A program made the position numbers and the translations under genes. A DNA stretch of 64,000 bases from contig NZ_SSXE01000001.1 of the NCBI RefSeq assembly GCF_021699195.1, forward strand, positions 57,877 to 121,876, read 5' to 3'. Position 1 is the stretch's first letter; each line of letters starts with the position of its first letter. This stretch comes from Nonomuraea sp. MG754425 (GTDB lineage: Bacteria; Actinomycetota; Actinomycetes; Streptosporangiales; Streptosporangiaceae). Under the pieces are notes generated by a model. The model was given only the letters and a program-made list of their open reading frames with translations, made no database searches and had not been told where the DNA came from. Positions 47,160-55,991 of the stretch are shown here, in pieces.

Positions 47160-49505
47160 TCATGAGCGCGCTCGCACGCTCAGCGCCGCGACTCCGAACA
47201 GGACGACGTCCTTGTCCGTGGCGATCGTCAGCCCGGGATCGACCCCGAGTTCGGCCCCGACCGTGTCGACGTCGGTGCCGAACGTCATCTCCCCCACGCC
47301 GTTGGAGGAGCCGTCGAAGACGTTGGCCGGGTCGCGGTCGCCGCCCACGGGAGTCAGCGCGCCGGACCCGAGCGAGACCTTGTCGCCCCGGAGGTCGGCG
47401 TCCCCCTCCCAGGTGACCAGCTCGACCCGGGCGGGCGCGGCGGCCGGGCTCAGCCCGCCCAGCGGGATCCGCACCCGCCGCGACCCGCCGCCCACCACCG
47501 TCGCCGTGTCGAGCACCACGGCCTGGCTGTACGGCTCCGCCGGATCGGTGACGATCAGCACCAGGCTCCAGCCCGCGTGGCGCGAGACCCCCTCGCGCAT
47601 CGGGGCGTCGGCCGCCCACCAGGTGCCGTTCCTGCGCGCGTCGCCGACCAGCTCGCTGACGTCGGCGAACGCCTGGTAGGCGGGGCCCAGCGGCAGGTCC
47701 CTGACCGTCACCTCGCTCGGCTGGACCGTGAGGTACTTCCGCCGCCCAGGGGGCCGGATCTTGATGGGCCCGGCCGCCTCCCCGGACGCCGACCAGTAGA
47801 GCCCCGCCCACACGACCTCGCTGCCCTTCGGCAGCGACAGCACCGCCCCGCTGGAGGCGGCCGTGTCGGAGCGGTCGTCCTGGTCGAGCGCGGTCATCGG
47901 CCACAGGTCGTTGTCGCGCTGCTCGCCCTGCCGCCGCCTGGCCTCCAGGCAGCCGGCCCGCTCCTCGGGGCAGCTCAGCAGCGAGTTGCCGATCGCCCGC
48001 ACCGTCACCTTCCCGTCGGTGGCGAACCTCGCGGGCGCGCCGGACATGCGTACCCCCTCCTGGGCCCGCGCCCGCACGCGCAGCGAGCCCGCGGCGACGC
48101 GGACGGCCGGGCCCGAGCCCTCCGGCGCCTCATCGGCCACCAGCACCCGCAGGAACAGCGCCGTGCCCTGCCCCGCCGGCAGCGGCGCCCGCGCGCACCG
48201 CGCGCCGCCGCCGGCCGGGCGGCAGGCCCAGCCGTCCACGGTGCCGACCGGGGTGAGCAGGGCGGCGCTCTGGCCGCGCCGCGCCGGGGGGATGAGGGTC
48301 ACGCCCGGCGGCAGGTCGACGTGCGCCGCCAGTTCTTCGCTGGGGCCCCCGCCGTAGTTGCGCAGGCGGATGCCGACGATGCCGGGCTGGGCGCGGACGA
48401 GGGAGCCGAGCGCGTCGATCGTGGCCCGCAGCCGCGCCTTGCCCGGCTTGTCCTTCTTGACCGGTGGCGGCACCTGCGCCGGACGTTCGCTCGGCCGCGG
48501 CACCGGGTCCGGATCCGGGACCGCCGACGCGGGTGGCCGCGCGGCCTGGGTGGCCACGGGCGGGCGGGCGGTCGGCTCCTCGTCGGAGACCAGCAGCAGC
48601 GCGCCCAGCACGGCCGCCGTCGCGACCACGGCCGTGCCGCCGGCCACCGCCGCCTGCTGCTTCGGCACCCGCCGCAGCCTGCCGAACAGCCGCAGCGCCC
48701 CGGTCGCCCCGGTGCGCCCGGCCACCGCCTTGACCAGTGCCGCCGCGTACCCGCCGAACAGCGGGCCCGCGATCAGCGGCCCGACCATGACGCGCAGGCC
48801 GCGGTTGACGTCGGTCAGCTCCAGCAGCACGCCGTGGCACTCCTCGCACGCGTTGACGTGCTCGTCCACCGCCTTGGAGTCGCGCCTGGCCAGCCCGCCC
48901 CGTACGTACGCGCCCATCTTGCCCAGCACCGGGCGGCACTCGTGCTGCGGCGGGGAGCCCAGGTGCATCTGCAGGTACGCCTGCCGCAACCCCTCCCTGG
49001 CCCGGTAGGCCAGCGCCGCCACGCCGTTGGCCGTCAGGCCGAGCAGCGGCGCCACCTCGGCCGGCTTGGCCCGCTCGACCTCGGTGTGCCACAACACCGC
49101 CCGCCAGCGCTCGGGCAGCGACAGGTACGCCCTGGCGATCAGCGACCGCTCCAGCCCGACCAGCGCGGGATCGACGAAGGGCACCCCCGGGTCGAACATC
49201 TCGATCTCGCCGGTGCTCACCTGGCGGCTCTCGACCCTGGAGCGGTCGTAGACCGTGCGGCGCACCACCGTGAGCAGGTAGGTGCGGAAGCCGGACTCCG
49301 GCCCGCCGCCCCGGCCCACCAGGTCGAGGATCTTCGTGAACGACTCGGCGACCACGTCCTCGACCTCGGCGCCGCGAACGAGCTGCCGGGCCAGCGCACG
49401 CGCCGCCGCGACGTGGCGCTCGTAGAGCTGCCCGTACGCGGCTGCGTCGCCGTCTCTGGCCGCTTGAAGCAGATGTGCATCGCTTTGCGGCAAATCGCCA
49501 CCCAT
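47160..49505 (-). CDS. Sigma factor fused to zinc-finger anti-sigma motif, membrane helix and surface domain
   Basis: 781 aa from the ATG at 49505 (GAGGTCACT before it). Residues 10-95 are sigma region 2 ([34 protein letters not shown]), 118-180 region 4 (YLSLPERWRAVLWHTEVERA, LTANGVAALAYRAREGL). HVNACEEC at 216-223 is the HxxxCxxC motif of zinc-binding anti-sigma factors. One helix (about 286-306, AAVAGGTAVVATAAVLGALLLV) leads to a Pro-rich stalk and about 470 extracytoplasmic residues. The last part has VVWAGLYWSAS, HAGWSLVLIV and VTWEGDADLRGDKVSLG, as in bacterial cell-surface domains. Sigma activity would need release from the membrane, perhaps by proteolysis. Confidence 0.87.
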   Translation of the reverse strand: MGGDLPQSDAHLLQAARDGDAAAYGQLYERHVAAARALARQLVRGAEVEDVVAESFTKILDLVGRGGGPESGFRTYLLTVVRRTVYDRSRVESRQVSTGEIEMFDPGVPFVDPALVGLERSLIARAYLSLPERWRAVLWHTEVERAKPAEVAPLLGLTANGVAALAYRAREGLRQAYLQMHLGSPPQHECRPVLGKMGAYVRGGLARRDSKAVDEHVNACEECHGVLLELTDVNRGLRVMVGPLIAGPLFGGYAAALVKAVAGRTGATGALRLFGRLRRVPKQQAAVAGGTAVVATAAVLGALLLVSDEEPTARPPVATQAARPPASAVPDPDPVPRPSERPAQVPPPVKKDKPGKARLRATIDALGSLVRAQPGIVGIRLRNYGGGPSEELAAHVDLPPGVTLIPPARRGQSAALLTPVGTVDGWACRPAGGGARCARAPLPAGQGTALFLRVLVADEAPEGSGPAVRVAAGSLRVRARAQEGVRMSGAPARFATDGKVTVRAIGNSLLSCPEERAGCLEARRRQGEQRDNDLWPMTALDQDDRSDTAASSGAVLSLPKGSEVVWAGLYWSASGEAAGPIKIRPPGRRKYLTVQPSEVTVRDLPLGPAYQAFADVSELVGDARRNGTWWAADAPMREGVSRHAGWSLVLIVTDPAEPYSQAVVLDTATVVGGGSRRVRIPLGGLSPAAAPARVELVTWEGDADLRGDKVSLGSGALTPVGGDRDPANVFDGSSNGVGEMTFGTDVDTVGAELGVDPGLTIATDKDVVLFGVAALSVRARS

Positions 49506-49614
49506 AGTGACCTCATGATTACGCGGGGTTGCCACGCGCAATCATTCCGCATTCCCCGTCATGACTAAACCGCACGCGCGTCTTTACTCCGGGAGATCGA
49601 ACCGGAGGGGACAG

Positions 49615-50316
49615 ATGGAGATGGAGGAGGACGTGCTGTCGCGCTGGCGGCGCAGGAGCCTGGCGGCGGGCTGGTCGCTCGCCGCGGACTGGTGGACACC
49701 AGAGGTGGAGGTCGTGGTCAAGGCGTTGTGCGGCGGCTGCGACCTGGCACAGGCGTGCTGGGCGCTCGGCTCGGCGCGGGCGGGCGCCGGGGTGAGCGTC
49801 GACGAGGGGCTGAACGACCTGGCGGCCCTGTTCGCCGTGGCCGGGGCCGGCGGGCCGCCGTTCGCGGTGCTGCGCTCGTTCGCGGCGGGGTGGGCCGAGC
49901 ACAGCTTCGCGCCCCTCGGCGAACTGCACTGCGAGGACCCGCTGACCGGGCTGGCCTCGGCGGCGTACCTGCGGACCCGGCTCGCGCAGCTCTACCGCGA
50001 CACCGCCAGAGGCACGTGCCTGGTGGCCGCCGAGCCGGCGGCGGCCCCCGAGGAACTGGCCGAACGGCTCGCCACGGCGCTCAACCTGGCGACCGCGCTG
50101 CGCCGGGCCTTCCCTGGGGACGAGACGCTGGCGCTGCTCGGGCCCGTACGGGTGGGGGCGGTGACCCGGATCGACGAGCGGCTGCCCGCGAAGGTGGCGC
50201 GGCTACGGGCCTCCGACATCCTGTACGGGCGGCGCCCCCGGGTCAGCGTACGGCCGTTGCCCCGGGCGTACGGGCAGGCCCTGGCCATGATCAGGATGCT
50301 GGGCACGGAGCCGTGA
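49615..50316 (+). CDS. Uncharacterised protein with GGDEF-like remnant
   Basis: 233 aa from the ATG at 49615, 5 bases after GGAGGGG. The N-terminal half is Trp/Ala-rich with two Cys clusters (LCGGCDLAQACW). Then DPLTGLASAAYLRTRLAQLYRD resembles the start of diguanylate cyclase GGDEF domains (DPLTGLxNR), but no GGDEF/GGEEF or RxGGDEF motif follows; the C-terminal half ends in RASDILYGRRPRVSVRPLP. It is therefore unlikely to make c-di-GMP. It starts 109 bp from the sigma-fusion start on the other strand. Function unknown. Confidence 0.6.
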   Translation: MEMEEDVLSRWRRRSLAAGWSLAADWWTPEVEVVVKALCGGCDLAQACWALGSARAGAGVSVDEGLNDLAALFAVAGAGGPPFAVLRSFAAGWAEHSFAPLGELHCEDPLTGLASAAYLRTRLAQLYRDTARGTCLVAAEPAAAPEELAERLATALNLATALRRAFPGDETLALLGPVRVGAVTRIDERLPAKVARLRASDILYGRRPRVSVRPLPRAYGQALAMIRMLGTEP

Positions 50317-50381
50317 CGGCGACCCGCCCCAGGACGTCCCGTGCCCGCGCACCGGCCCGAAGCGGGCGGCGGCGACGGTCC

Positions 50382-50387
50382 TAAGCT
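50382..50387 (+). promoter_or_regulatory. -10 hexamer of a leaderless pyrE promoter
   Basis: TAAGCT is followed by 7 bases and then the pyrE ATG at 50395; no ribosome site is present. This fits transcription starting at the A of the ATG. Confidence 0.5.
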
Positions 50388-50394
50388 TGGGGCC

Positions 50395-50928
50395 ATGACG
50401 GATCGCGACAACCTGCTGGCCGAGATCAAGAGCAAGGCCATCGTTCACGGCAAGGTCACGCTCTCCTCCGGCCAGGAGGCGGACTTCTACCTCGACCTGC
50501 GGCGCATCACCCTCGACGGGGTGGCCGCGCCCCTTGTCGGCAGCGTGATGCTCGACCTGACGGCCGACCTCGACTACGAGGCGGTGGGCGGGCTCACGAT
50601 GGGGGCCGACCCGGTGGCGGTCGCGATGCTCCACGCGGCGGCGGCACGGGGCCGCTCCCTCGACGCGTTCGTGGTGCGCAAGGCGCAGAAGGCCCACGGG
50701 ATGCAGCGGCGGATCGAGGGGCCGGAGGTGAAAGGGCGGCGGGTGCTCGCCGTCGAGGACACCTCCACCACCGGCGGCTCCCCGCTGACCGCCGTGGAGG
50801 CGCTGCGCGAGGCGGGGGCCGAGGTGGTGGCCGTGGCGACGATCGTCGACCGGGGGGCCAGGGAGCGGATCGAGGAGCGCGGGCTGGCGTACCGGACCGC
50901 CTTCACCCTGCCGGACCTGGGGCTCTGA
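50395..50928 (+). CDS. pyrE: Orotate phosphoribosyltransferase
   Basis: 177 aa from the ATG at 50395. Signatures: KVTLSSGQEADFYLDLRRITL, MGADPVAVAMLHAAAARG, FVVRKAQKAHG and the PRPP-binding loop RVLAVEDTSTTGGSPLTAVEAL (about residues 118-139). It joins orotate to PRPP to give OMP in pyrimidine synthesis. Length is normal for actinobacterial PyrE. Followed after 20 bp by a convergent membrane-protein gene. Confidence 0.95.
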   Translation: MTDRDNLLAEIKSKAIVHGKVTLSSGQEADFYLDLRRITLDGVAAPLVGSVMLDLTADLDYEAVGGLTMGADPVAVAMLHAAAARGRSLDAFVVRKAQKAHGMQRRIEGPEVKGRRVLAVEDTSTTGGSPLTAVEALREAGAEVVAVATIVDRGARERIEERGLAYRTAFTLPDLGL

Positions 50929-50948
50929 CCGCCCGCCGCTCCGTGAGG

Positions 50949-51359
50949 TCAGTCGTCGTGGACGGTGAAGGCCGCACGGGCGCCGGGTGCGCCCGGCGCG
51001 CGGGGCGTGCCCTTCTCCGTGACGCGGACGGTGCCCGCGTCGCTGAGCACCACGTCGAGTTCCGGCTCGAAGTAGCGCACCTCCTCGCCCCTGCTCATCT
51101 CCCGATGTTGCAGCACGTCGCCCCCCGGCACGCGGACGGTGACGAGGGGGCAGGTCTCGGCGAGGCATTCGATGCGCACGGTGGGCACCTGCGCGGCGGC
51201 GGAGGCCGGACCGGTGGCCGTACTGGAGGCGGGGGCCGCGGAGGGCCCTCGTTCGGGGGGCGTGTCGAACAGGTCGAGCAGCGCGCGACCGCCGATGACC
51301 AGGAGTGTCACCACGGCTCCCACCGCCAGGACGGCGAGCGCTAATCGGGCGAGGCCCAT
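50949..51359 (-). CDS. Single-helix membrane protein, unknown
   Basis: 136 aa if it starts at the ATG at 51359; the frame extends to a GTG at 51434. The N-terminus is one helix (LARLALAVLAVGAVVTLLVIGGRALL), then an Ala/Ser/Pro linker and an extracytoplasmic domain (VRIECLAETCPLVTVRVPGGDVLQHREMSRGEEVRYFEPELDVVL) with two Cys that may bond. No family recognised. It lies in the conserved stretch between pyrE and dedA. Confidence 0.65.
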   Translation of the reverse strand: MGLARLALAVLAVGAVVTLLVIGGRALLDLFDTPPERGPSAAPASSTATGPASAAAQVPTVRIECLAETCPLVTVRVPGGDVLQHREMSRGEEVRYFEPELDVVLSDAGTVRVTEKGTPRAPGAPGARAAFTVHDD

Positions 51360-51473
51360 CGGATCTGACCTGTGGCGTCCCACAAGGGGCAGCGTACCTC
51401 GCGGTGATCCACCGTCGCCGTCTGTGGCGGACAACCGCCGGAGCGGGCCCGGCCCGGGGTCAGGTCGGGTGGG

Positions 51474-52187
51474 TCAGCTCTGGCCGTCGAAGCTGGACGG
51501 CACGCGGTGGTGCTTGCCGTTGGGGCTCGGCAGTTGCTTGCCGGCCCGCCGGTGCTTGACGGCCTCGACGAAGATCGGGATCAGCGAGATGAGCACGATC
51601 AGGAAGACGCCCGGCAGGATGTAGCGGTCGATCTGCTTCGGGTCCACCTGCCCGCCGAGGAAATGGCCGAGCAGGAGCAGGCCCTCGACCCAGACGAGGC
51701 CGCCCACGACGTTCCACAGGAAGAAACGCTTCGGGGCCATCTCCAGGACGCCCGCGACGGGATTCATGAACGTCCGCACAATCGGGACGAACCTGGCCAG
51801 AATGACCGCCTTGGCGGGGCCGAACTTCTCGAAGAACTCCTCGGCCCGGAGCACGTGATCCTTCTTGAACAACCGCGAATCGGGTTTGTCGAAGAGTTTG
51901 CGGCCGAATCGTGCCCCGAGGAAATGCCCGAGCTGGGCCCCGGCGATCGCGCACAGGGGCGTGCCGATCAGCAGGACGGGGAAGGAGAGCGGTTCGATGC
52001 CCATTCCCGCGGCGACCGACGCCGAGCTGAAAATCCCCGCGGCCACCAGCAGCGAGTCGCCCGGCAGGAAGAAGCCGAGCAGCAGACCCGTTTCGGCGAA
52101 GATGATCGCGAGAACGCCGACGGTGGCGAAAGCACCCAGAATCGTGAGCCACCACGTCGGGTCGAGGAGATTCAGAAGCCAGTCCAC
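51474..52187 (-). CDS. DedA/VTT-family membrane protein
   Basis: 237 aa. The DedA signature is present: FAETGLLLGFFLPGDSLLVAAGIF (about 30-53), the Gly-rich GAQLGHFLGARFGRKL (about 83-98), and the VTT-domain motif ARFVPIVRTFMNPVAGVLEM (about 131-150). Re-entrant loops and about five helices are expected. DedA proteins recycle lipid carriers (undecaprenyl phosphate or phosphatidylethanolamine flipping) and keep membrane homeostasis. A single gene divergent from fba. Confidence 0.93.
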   Translation of the reverse strand: MDWLLNLLDPTWWLTILGAFATVGVLAIIFAETGLLLGFFLPGDSLLVAAGIFSSASVAAGMGIEPLSFPVLLIGTPLCAIAGAQLGHFLGARFGRKLFDKPDSRLFKKDHVLRAEEFFEKFGPAKAVILARFVPIVRTFMNPVAGVLEMAPKRFFLWNVVGGLVWVEGLLLLGHFLGGQVDPKQIDRYILPGVFLIVLISLIPIFVEAVKHRRAGKQLPSPNGKHHRVPSSFDGQS

Positions 52188-52316
52188 GCCGAGAGCCTAC
52201 CTGGAGCGGCGTGGGGGGAGATGACCAACAAGCACGCGTTGTGTCTACCCGAGCGGGTAGTGACCCGGAATACTGGGGCTCGGCGTGCCGCCGCAACTTC
52301 TCAGGGAGATGAATCC

Positions 52317-53339
52317 ATGCCTATTGCGACTCCAGAGATCTACGCCGAGATGCTCGATCGGGCCAAGGCCGGGGGGTTCGCCTATCCGGCGATCAACGTG
52401 ACGTCCTCGCAGACGCTGAACGCCGCCCTGCGCGGCTTCGCCGAGGCGGAGAGCGACGGCATCGTGCAGGTCTCGACGGGTGGCGCGGAGTTCCTCTCGG
52501 GAGCGACGGTCAAGGACATGGTCACGGGCGCCACGGCGCTGGCGGAGTACGCCAGGGTGGTGGCCGCCAAGTATCCCGTCACGGTGGCGCTGCACACCGA
52601 CCACTGCCCGAAGAACAAGCTCGACGGCTTCATGCGGCCGCTGATCGACATCTCCCTGGAACGTGTCTCCAAGGGCCTCGACCCGCTCTTCCAGTCGCAC
52701 ATGTGGGACGGCTCCGCCGTGCCGCTCGACGAGAACCTCGAGATCGCCAAGGAACTCCTGGAGAAGTGCGCCAGGGCGCGGATCATCATGGAGATGGAGA
52801 TCGGCGTCGTCGGCGGTGAGGAGGACGGCGTCGTCGGCGAGATCAACGAGAAGCTCTACACGACGCCCGAGGACGCGCTGGCCACCGCCGAGGCCGTGGG
52901 CGTCGGCGACAGGGGCCGCTTCATGCTGGCCGCCACGTTCGGCAACGTGCACGGCGTCTACAAGCCGGGCCACGTCAAGCTGCGGCCGAGCGTGCTGAAG
53001 GAGATCCAGGACGCGGTGGGCGCGAAGTACGGCGTGGACAAGCCGTTCGACCTCGTCTTCCACGGCGGCTCCGGCTCGCTGCTCGAGGAGATCCACGAGG
53101 CCATCTCGTACGGCGTCGTCAAGATGAACGTCGACACCGACACGCAGTACGCCTTCACCCGCCCGATCGCCGACCACATGTTCAAGAACTACGACGGCGT
53201 GCTCAAGGTGGACGGCGACGTCGGCAACAAGAAGACCTACGACCCTCGCTCGTACGGCAAGGCCGCCGAGGCCGGGATGGCCGCCCGTGTGGTGGAGGCG
53301 TGCCAGAGCCTGAAGAGCGCTGGGACGAAGATCTCCTAG
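52317..53339 (+). CDS. fba: Class II fructose-bisphosphate aldolase
   Basis: 340 aa from the ATG at 52317 with AGGGAGA about 7 bases upstream. Zinc ligands and active site are visible: YPAINVTSSQTLNAALRG, LHTDHCPKNKLDGF, METE-type block IMEMEIGVVGGEEDGV, FGNVHGVYKPGHVKL, LVFHGGSGS and VKMNVDTDTQYA. This is the type-IIA enzyme of glycolysis and gluconeogenesis. The gene order fba - DUF3151 - purA is the usual actinobacterial one. Confidence 0.96.
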   Translation: MPIATPEIYAEMLDRAKAGGFAYPAINVTSSQTLNAALRGFAEAESDGIVQVSTGGAEFLSGATVKDMVTGATALAEYARVVAAKYPVTVALHTDHCPKNKLDGFMRPLIDISLERVSKGLDPLFQSHMWDGSAVPLDENLEIAKELLEKCARARIIMEMEIGVVGGEEDGVVGEINEKLYTTPEDALATAEAVGVGDRGRFMLAATFGNVHGVYKPGHVKLRPSVLKEIQDAVGAKYGVDKPFDLVFHGGSGSLLEEIHEAISYGVVKMNVDTDTQYAFTRPIADHMFKNYDGVLKVDGDVGNKKTYDPRSYGKAAEAGMAARVVEACQSLKSAGTKIS

Positions 53340-53373
53340 CCAGTTCCGCGGCCCGGCGGGTATGACTTGTCCT

Positions 53374-53784
53374 ATGGATAACCTTCTCGCCGGGCCGCCC
53401 CCGACTCAGTTGCCGGACCTGCCCGAGGCCAGGGACGCGCTCGAGTCGGGTGCCAAGGCCTCCGACGTGGCCGCCCGCTTCCCCGCCTACCCGGCGGCCT
53501 GGGCCGCTCTCGCGGAGGAATACTTCGCTCAAGGGCACGCCGTCACCTCCTACGCCTTCGCCCGCACTGGCTACCATCGGGGGCTCGACCAGTTGCGACG
53601 CAGCGGCTGGAAGGGGCACGGCCCGGTACCGTGGGAGCACGAGCCGAACCGCGGGTTCCTGCGCTGCCTGTTCGCCCTGTCCAGGGCCGCCCAGGCGATC
53701 GGCGAGAAGGACGAGGCGGAGCGGTGCCTGCAGTTCCTCAAGGACAGCTCGCCGAGTGGCTACGACGCGCTGACCAAGGGTTAG
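53374..53784 (+). CDS. DUF3151-family protein
   Basis: 136 aa from the ATG at 53374; a TATGAC sequence 7 bases before suggests a leaderless start, though an ATG at 53362 is in frame. The sequence MDNLLAGPPPTQLPDLPEAR, YPAAWAALAEEYFAQG, ARTGYHRGLDQLRRSGWKGHGPVPWEHEPNRGFLR is highly typical of DUF3151, a TPR-like actinobacterial family of unknown role found between fba and purA. Conserved HEPNRGFLR suggests a binding surface. Confidence 0.9.
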   Translation: MDNLLAGPPPTQLPDLPEARDALESGAKASDVAARFPAYPAAWAALAEEYFAQGHAVTSYAFARTGYHRGLDQLRRSGWKGHGPVPWEHEPNRGFLRCLFALSRAAQAIGEKDEAERCLQFLKDSSPSGYDALTKG

Positions 53785-53787
53785 GCC

Positions 53788-53817
53788 TTGGGACGAATAG
53801 GCACGTTCGGGTAGTCT
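53788..53817 (+). promoter_or_regulatory. Predicted purA promoter
   Basis: TTGGGA (53788-53793), an 18-bp spacer and TAGTCT (53812-53817) directly follow the DUF3151 stop. A start near 53824 would give a leader of about 60 nt that contains the hairpin at 53831-53863. Confidence 0.55.
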
Positions 53818-53830
53818 CTCCACGCAAGAG

Positions 53831-53863
53831 CCCCTGTCGCGCTTGCGCCAGGGGTTTCGTTTT
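53831..53863 (+). terminator. Hairpin with T-rich tail between DUF3151 and purA
   Basis: CCCCTG (53831-53836) pairs with CAGGGG (53849-53854) around a GCGC-containing loop and is followed by TTTCGTTTTG. It may end the fba-DUF3151 transcript, or, since it lies downstream of the predicted purA promoter, act as an attenuator in the purA leader. Confidence 0.6.
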
Positions 53864-53882
53864 GTGCTCGGGAGACTGAACC

Positions 53883-55166
53883 ATGCCGGCTGCCGTTCTC
53901 GTTGGTGCCCAGTGGGGCGATGAGGGCAAGGGCAAGGCCACCGACCTGCTCGGTGGCGACGTCGACTACGTCGTCCGCTATCAGGGTGGCAACAACGCGG
54001 GACACACCGTGGTCATCGGTGACCAGAAGTACGCGCTGCACCTGCTACCCACGGGGATCCTCTCGCCGGAGGTGGTGCCTGTCATCGGCAACGGCGTGGT
54101 GATCGACCCGGGCGTGCTGCTCGGGGAGATCGACGGGCTGGCGGCCCGTGGCATCTCCGCCGAACGGCTGCTGATCAGCGCGAACGCGCACCTGATCATG
54201 CCGCACCACAAAGCGCTCGACAAGGTCACCGAGCGCTACCTCGGCAAGGCGAAGATCGGTACGACCGGACGCGGGATCGGTCCCGCGTACGGCGACAAGA
54301 TCTATCGCATGGGCGTGCGCGTCCAGGACCTGCTCGACCCGGGGATCCTGGCCAAGAAGATCGAGGTGGCGCTGACCGAGAAGAACCAGGTGCTGACCAA
54401 GGTCTACAACCGCCGCGGCATCGACCCGGCGGCGGTGCTGGAGGAGTACCTCGCCTACGCCGAGCGGCTCAAGCCGCACATCGCCGACACCTCGCTGGTG
54501 CTGTCGAAGGCGCTGGACGAGGACAAGTTCGTGCTGCTGGAGGGCGGGCAGGGCACGCTGCTCGACCTCGACCACGGCACCTACCCGTTCGTGACGTCGT
54601 CCTCGCCGACGGCGGGCGGGGCGTGCGCGGGGGCCGGGATCCCGCCGAACCGGCTCACGAAGATCATCGGCATCCTGAAGGCGTACACCACGCGGGTCGG
54701 CTCCGGCCCGTTCCCCACCGAGCTGACCGACGAGGTGGGCGACTGGCTGCGCCGGACCGGCGGCGAGTACGGCGTCACCACCGGCCGCGACCGCCGTTGC
54801 GGCTGGTTCGACGCGGTGATCGCCCGCTACGCCACCCGCATCAACGGCATCACCGACTACTTCCTCACCAAGCTGGACGTGCTGTCGGGCCTGGAGCGCA
54901 TCCCGGTGTGCGTGGCGTACGACGTGGACGGGGTCCGGTTCGACGAGATCCCGATGACCCAGACCGACTTCCACCACGCCAAGCCGATCTACGAGGAGTT
55001 CCCCGGCTGGCAGGAGGACATCTCCAGCGCCAAGTCCTTCGAGGACCTGCCGCCCAACGCGCAGGCGTACGTGCGCACGCTGGAGGCGATGAGCGGCGCG
55101 CCGATCTCCGCCATCGGCGTCGGCCCCGGGCGCGACCAGACGATCGTGGTGCGCCCGCTCGTCTGA
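53883..55166 (+). CDS. purA: Adenylosuccinate synthetase
   Basis: 427 aa; ATG at 53883 with GGGAGA 8 bases upstream. Signatures: [36 protein letters not shown], the GTP loop and catalytic Asp and His; [34 protein letters not shown]; and [12 protein letters not shown]. It makes adenylosuccinate from IMP, aspartate and GTP, the first step toward AMP. Full length, start conserved with the family. Confidence 0.97.
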   Translation: MPAAVLVGAQWGDEGKGKATDLLGGDVDYVVRYQGGNNAGHTVVIGDQKYALHLLPTGILSPEVVPVIGNGVVIDPGVLLGEIDGLAARGISAERLLISANAHLIMPHHKALDKVTERYLGKAKIGTTGRGIGPAYGDKIYRMGVRVQDLLDPGILAKKIEVALTEKNQVLTKVYNRRGIDPAAVLEEYLAYAERLKPHIADTSLVLSKALDEDKFVLLEGGQGTLLDLDHGTYPFVTSSSPTAGGACAGAGIPPNRLTKIIGILKAYTTRVGSGPFPTELTDEVGDWLRRTGGEYGVTTGRDRRCGWFDAVIARYATRINGITDYFLTKLDVLSGLERIPVCVAYDVDGVRFDEIPMTQTDFHHAKPIYEEFPGWQEDISSAKSFEDLPPNAQAYVRTLEAMSGAPISAIGVGPGRDQTIVVRPLV

Positions 55167-55186
55167 GCCCGCCCTCGCATGAGCGC

Positions 55187-55230
55187 GAGCCCTGGCCCGA
55201 TCCTCGACAAGGGGACTCGGGCCGGGGCTC
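55187..55230. terminator. Bidirectional terminator between purA and the GNAT gene
   Basis: The 14-nt arm GAGCCCTGGCCCGA (55187-55200) pairs with TCGGGCCGGGGCTC (55217-55230) with a single G-U wobble. It lies between two convergent genes, so it can stop transcripts from both sides. Confidence 0.65.
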
Positions 55231-55882
55231 AGCGCGAGGTGAGTACGGCGGCCGTCACGGGCGTGTGCAGGCTCCACCCCAGGGTCGAGTACAGCGCCTG
55301 CCCCTGGGCGGTGGCCACCAGGACGCCCGTGCGCGCCCCCTTCGCGGCGGCCGTGGCGGCGATCGTCCGCATGACGGCCGTGCCGAGGCCGCGGCGGCGG
55401 TGGCCGTCGCCCGTCTCGACCCGGTCCACGACGGCCGTCGCCCCCGCGACGGCGAACTGCCCGCGTGCCGCGACCTCGCCCGCCGTCGTCAGCAGCCGGA
55501 CCGCGGTGACACCCGCCCTGGTGGTGACGGCAAGGTGGTAGCCGGGCGGAGCGGGCCGGGCGGGCTCGCGGACCAGCGCCGCCGTCATCATGAACTCCGG
55601 GTCCTTGACGTCCCACCCCGGCGGCAGGTGCGGGACGACGGCCTGCGCCGGGCCGCAGAGCTTGAGCCAGGTGCCGGCGACGGTGAGCGTGCCGGTCAGG
55701 TGGCGGAGGATCTCGGGGGTCGGGGCGGCGACGATGTGCCGGGCGACGTGGCCGGGCAGGCCGACGTCCACGCGGAGGCCCCAGGGCTCGCGCACGGGTT
55801 CGGGCGTGCCGCGTGAGATGACCCACCCCTCGACCCATGCCCGAACTGTTGGGAAATGGGCACTTTTGAGCACCTCCATCAT
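55229..55882 (-). CDS. GNAT-family N-acetyltransferase
   Basis: 217 aa from the ATG at 55882. The acetyl-CoA motif is VETGDGHRRRGLGTAVMRTIAATAAAKGA (about residues 155-183), with TGVLVATAQGQALYSTLGW behind it. The first half is an N-terminal extension with no clear motif (VISRGTPEPV, LPGHVARHIVAAPT, WLKLCGPAQAVVP), as in some two-domain GNATs. Substrate unknown. It is convergent with purA and divergent from the GDPD gene. Confidence 0.85.
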   Translation of the reverse strand: MMEVLKSAHFPTVRAWVEGWVISRGTPEPVREPWGLRVDVGLPGHVARHIVAAPTPEILRHLTGTLTVAGTWLKLCGPAQAVVPHLPPGWDVKDPEFMMTAALVREPARPAPPGYHLAVTTRAGVTAVRLLTTAGEVAARGQFAVAGATAVVDRVETGDGHRRRGLGTAVMRTIAATAAAKGARTGVLVATAQGQALYSTLGWSLHTPVTAAVLTSR

Positions 55883-55991
55883 GGAGAACAGCCTATTGTC
55901 TGCCCAGAACTACCCGACCGGGCGTAGCAGGATAAAAAGGACACGGCGTGGCACCGCCGAGACATGCCGCGAGCCGGGTAGGGTCCCGGGT

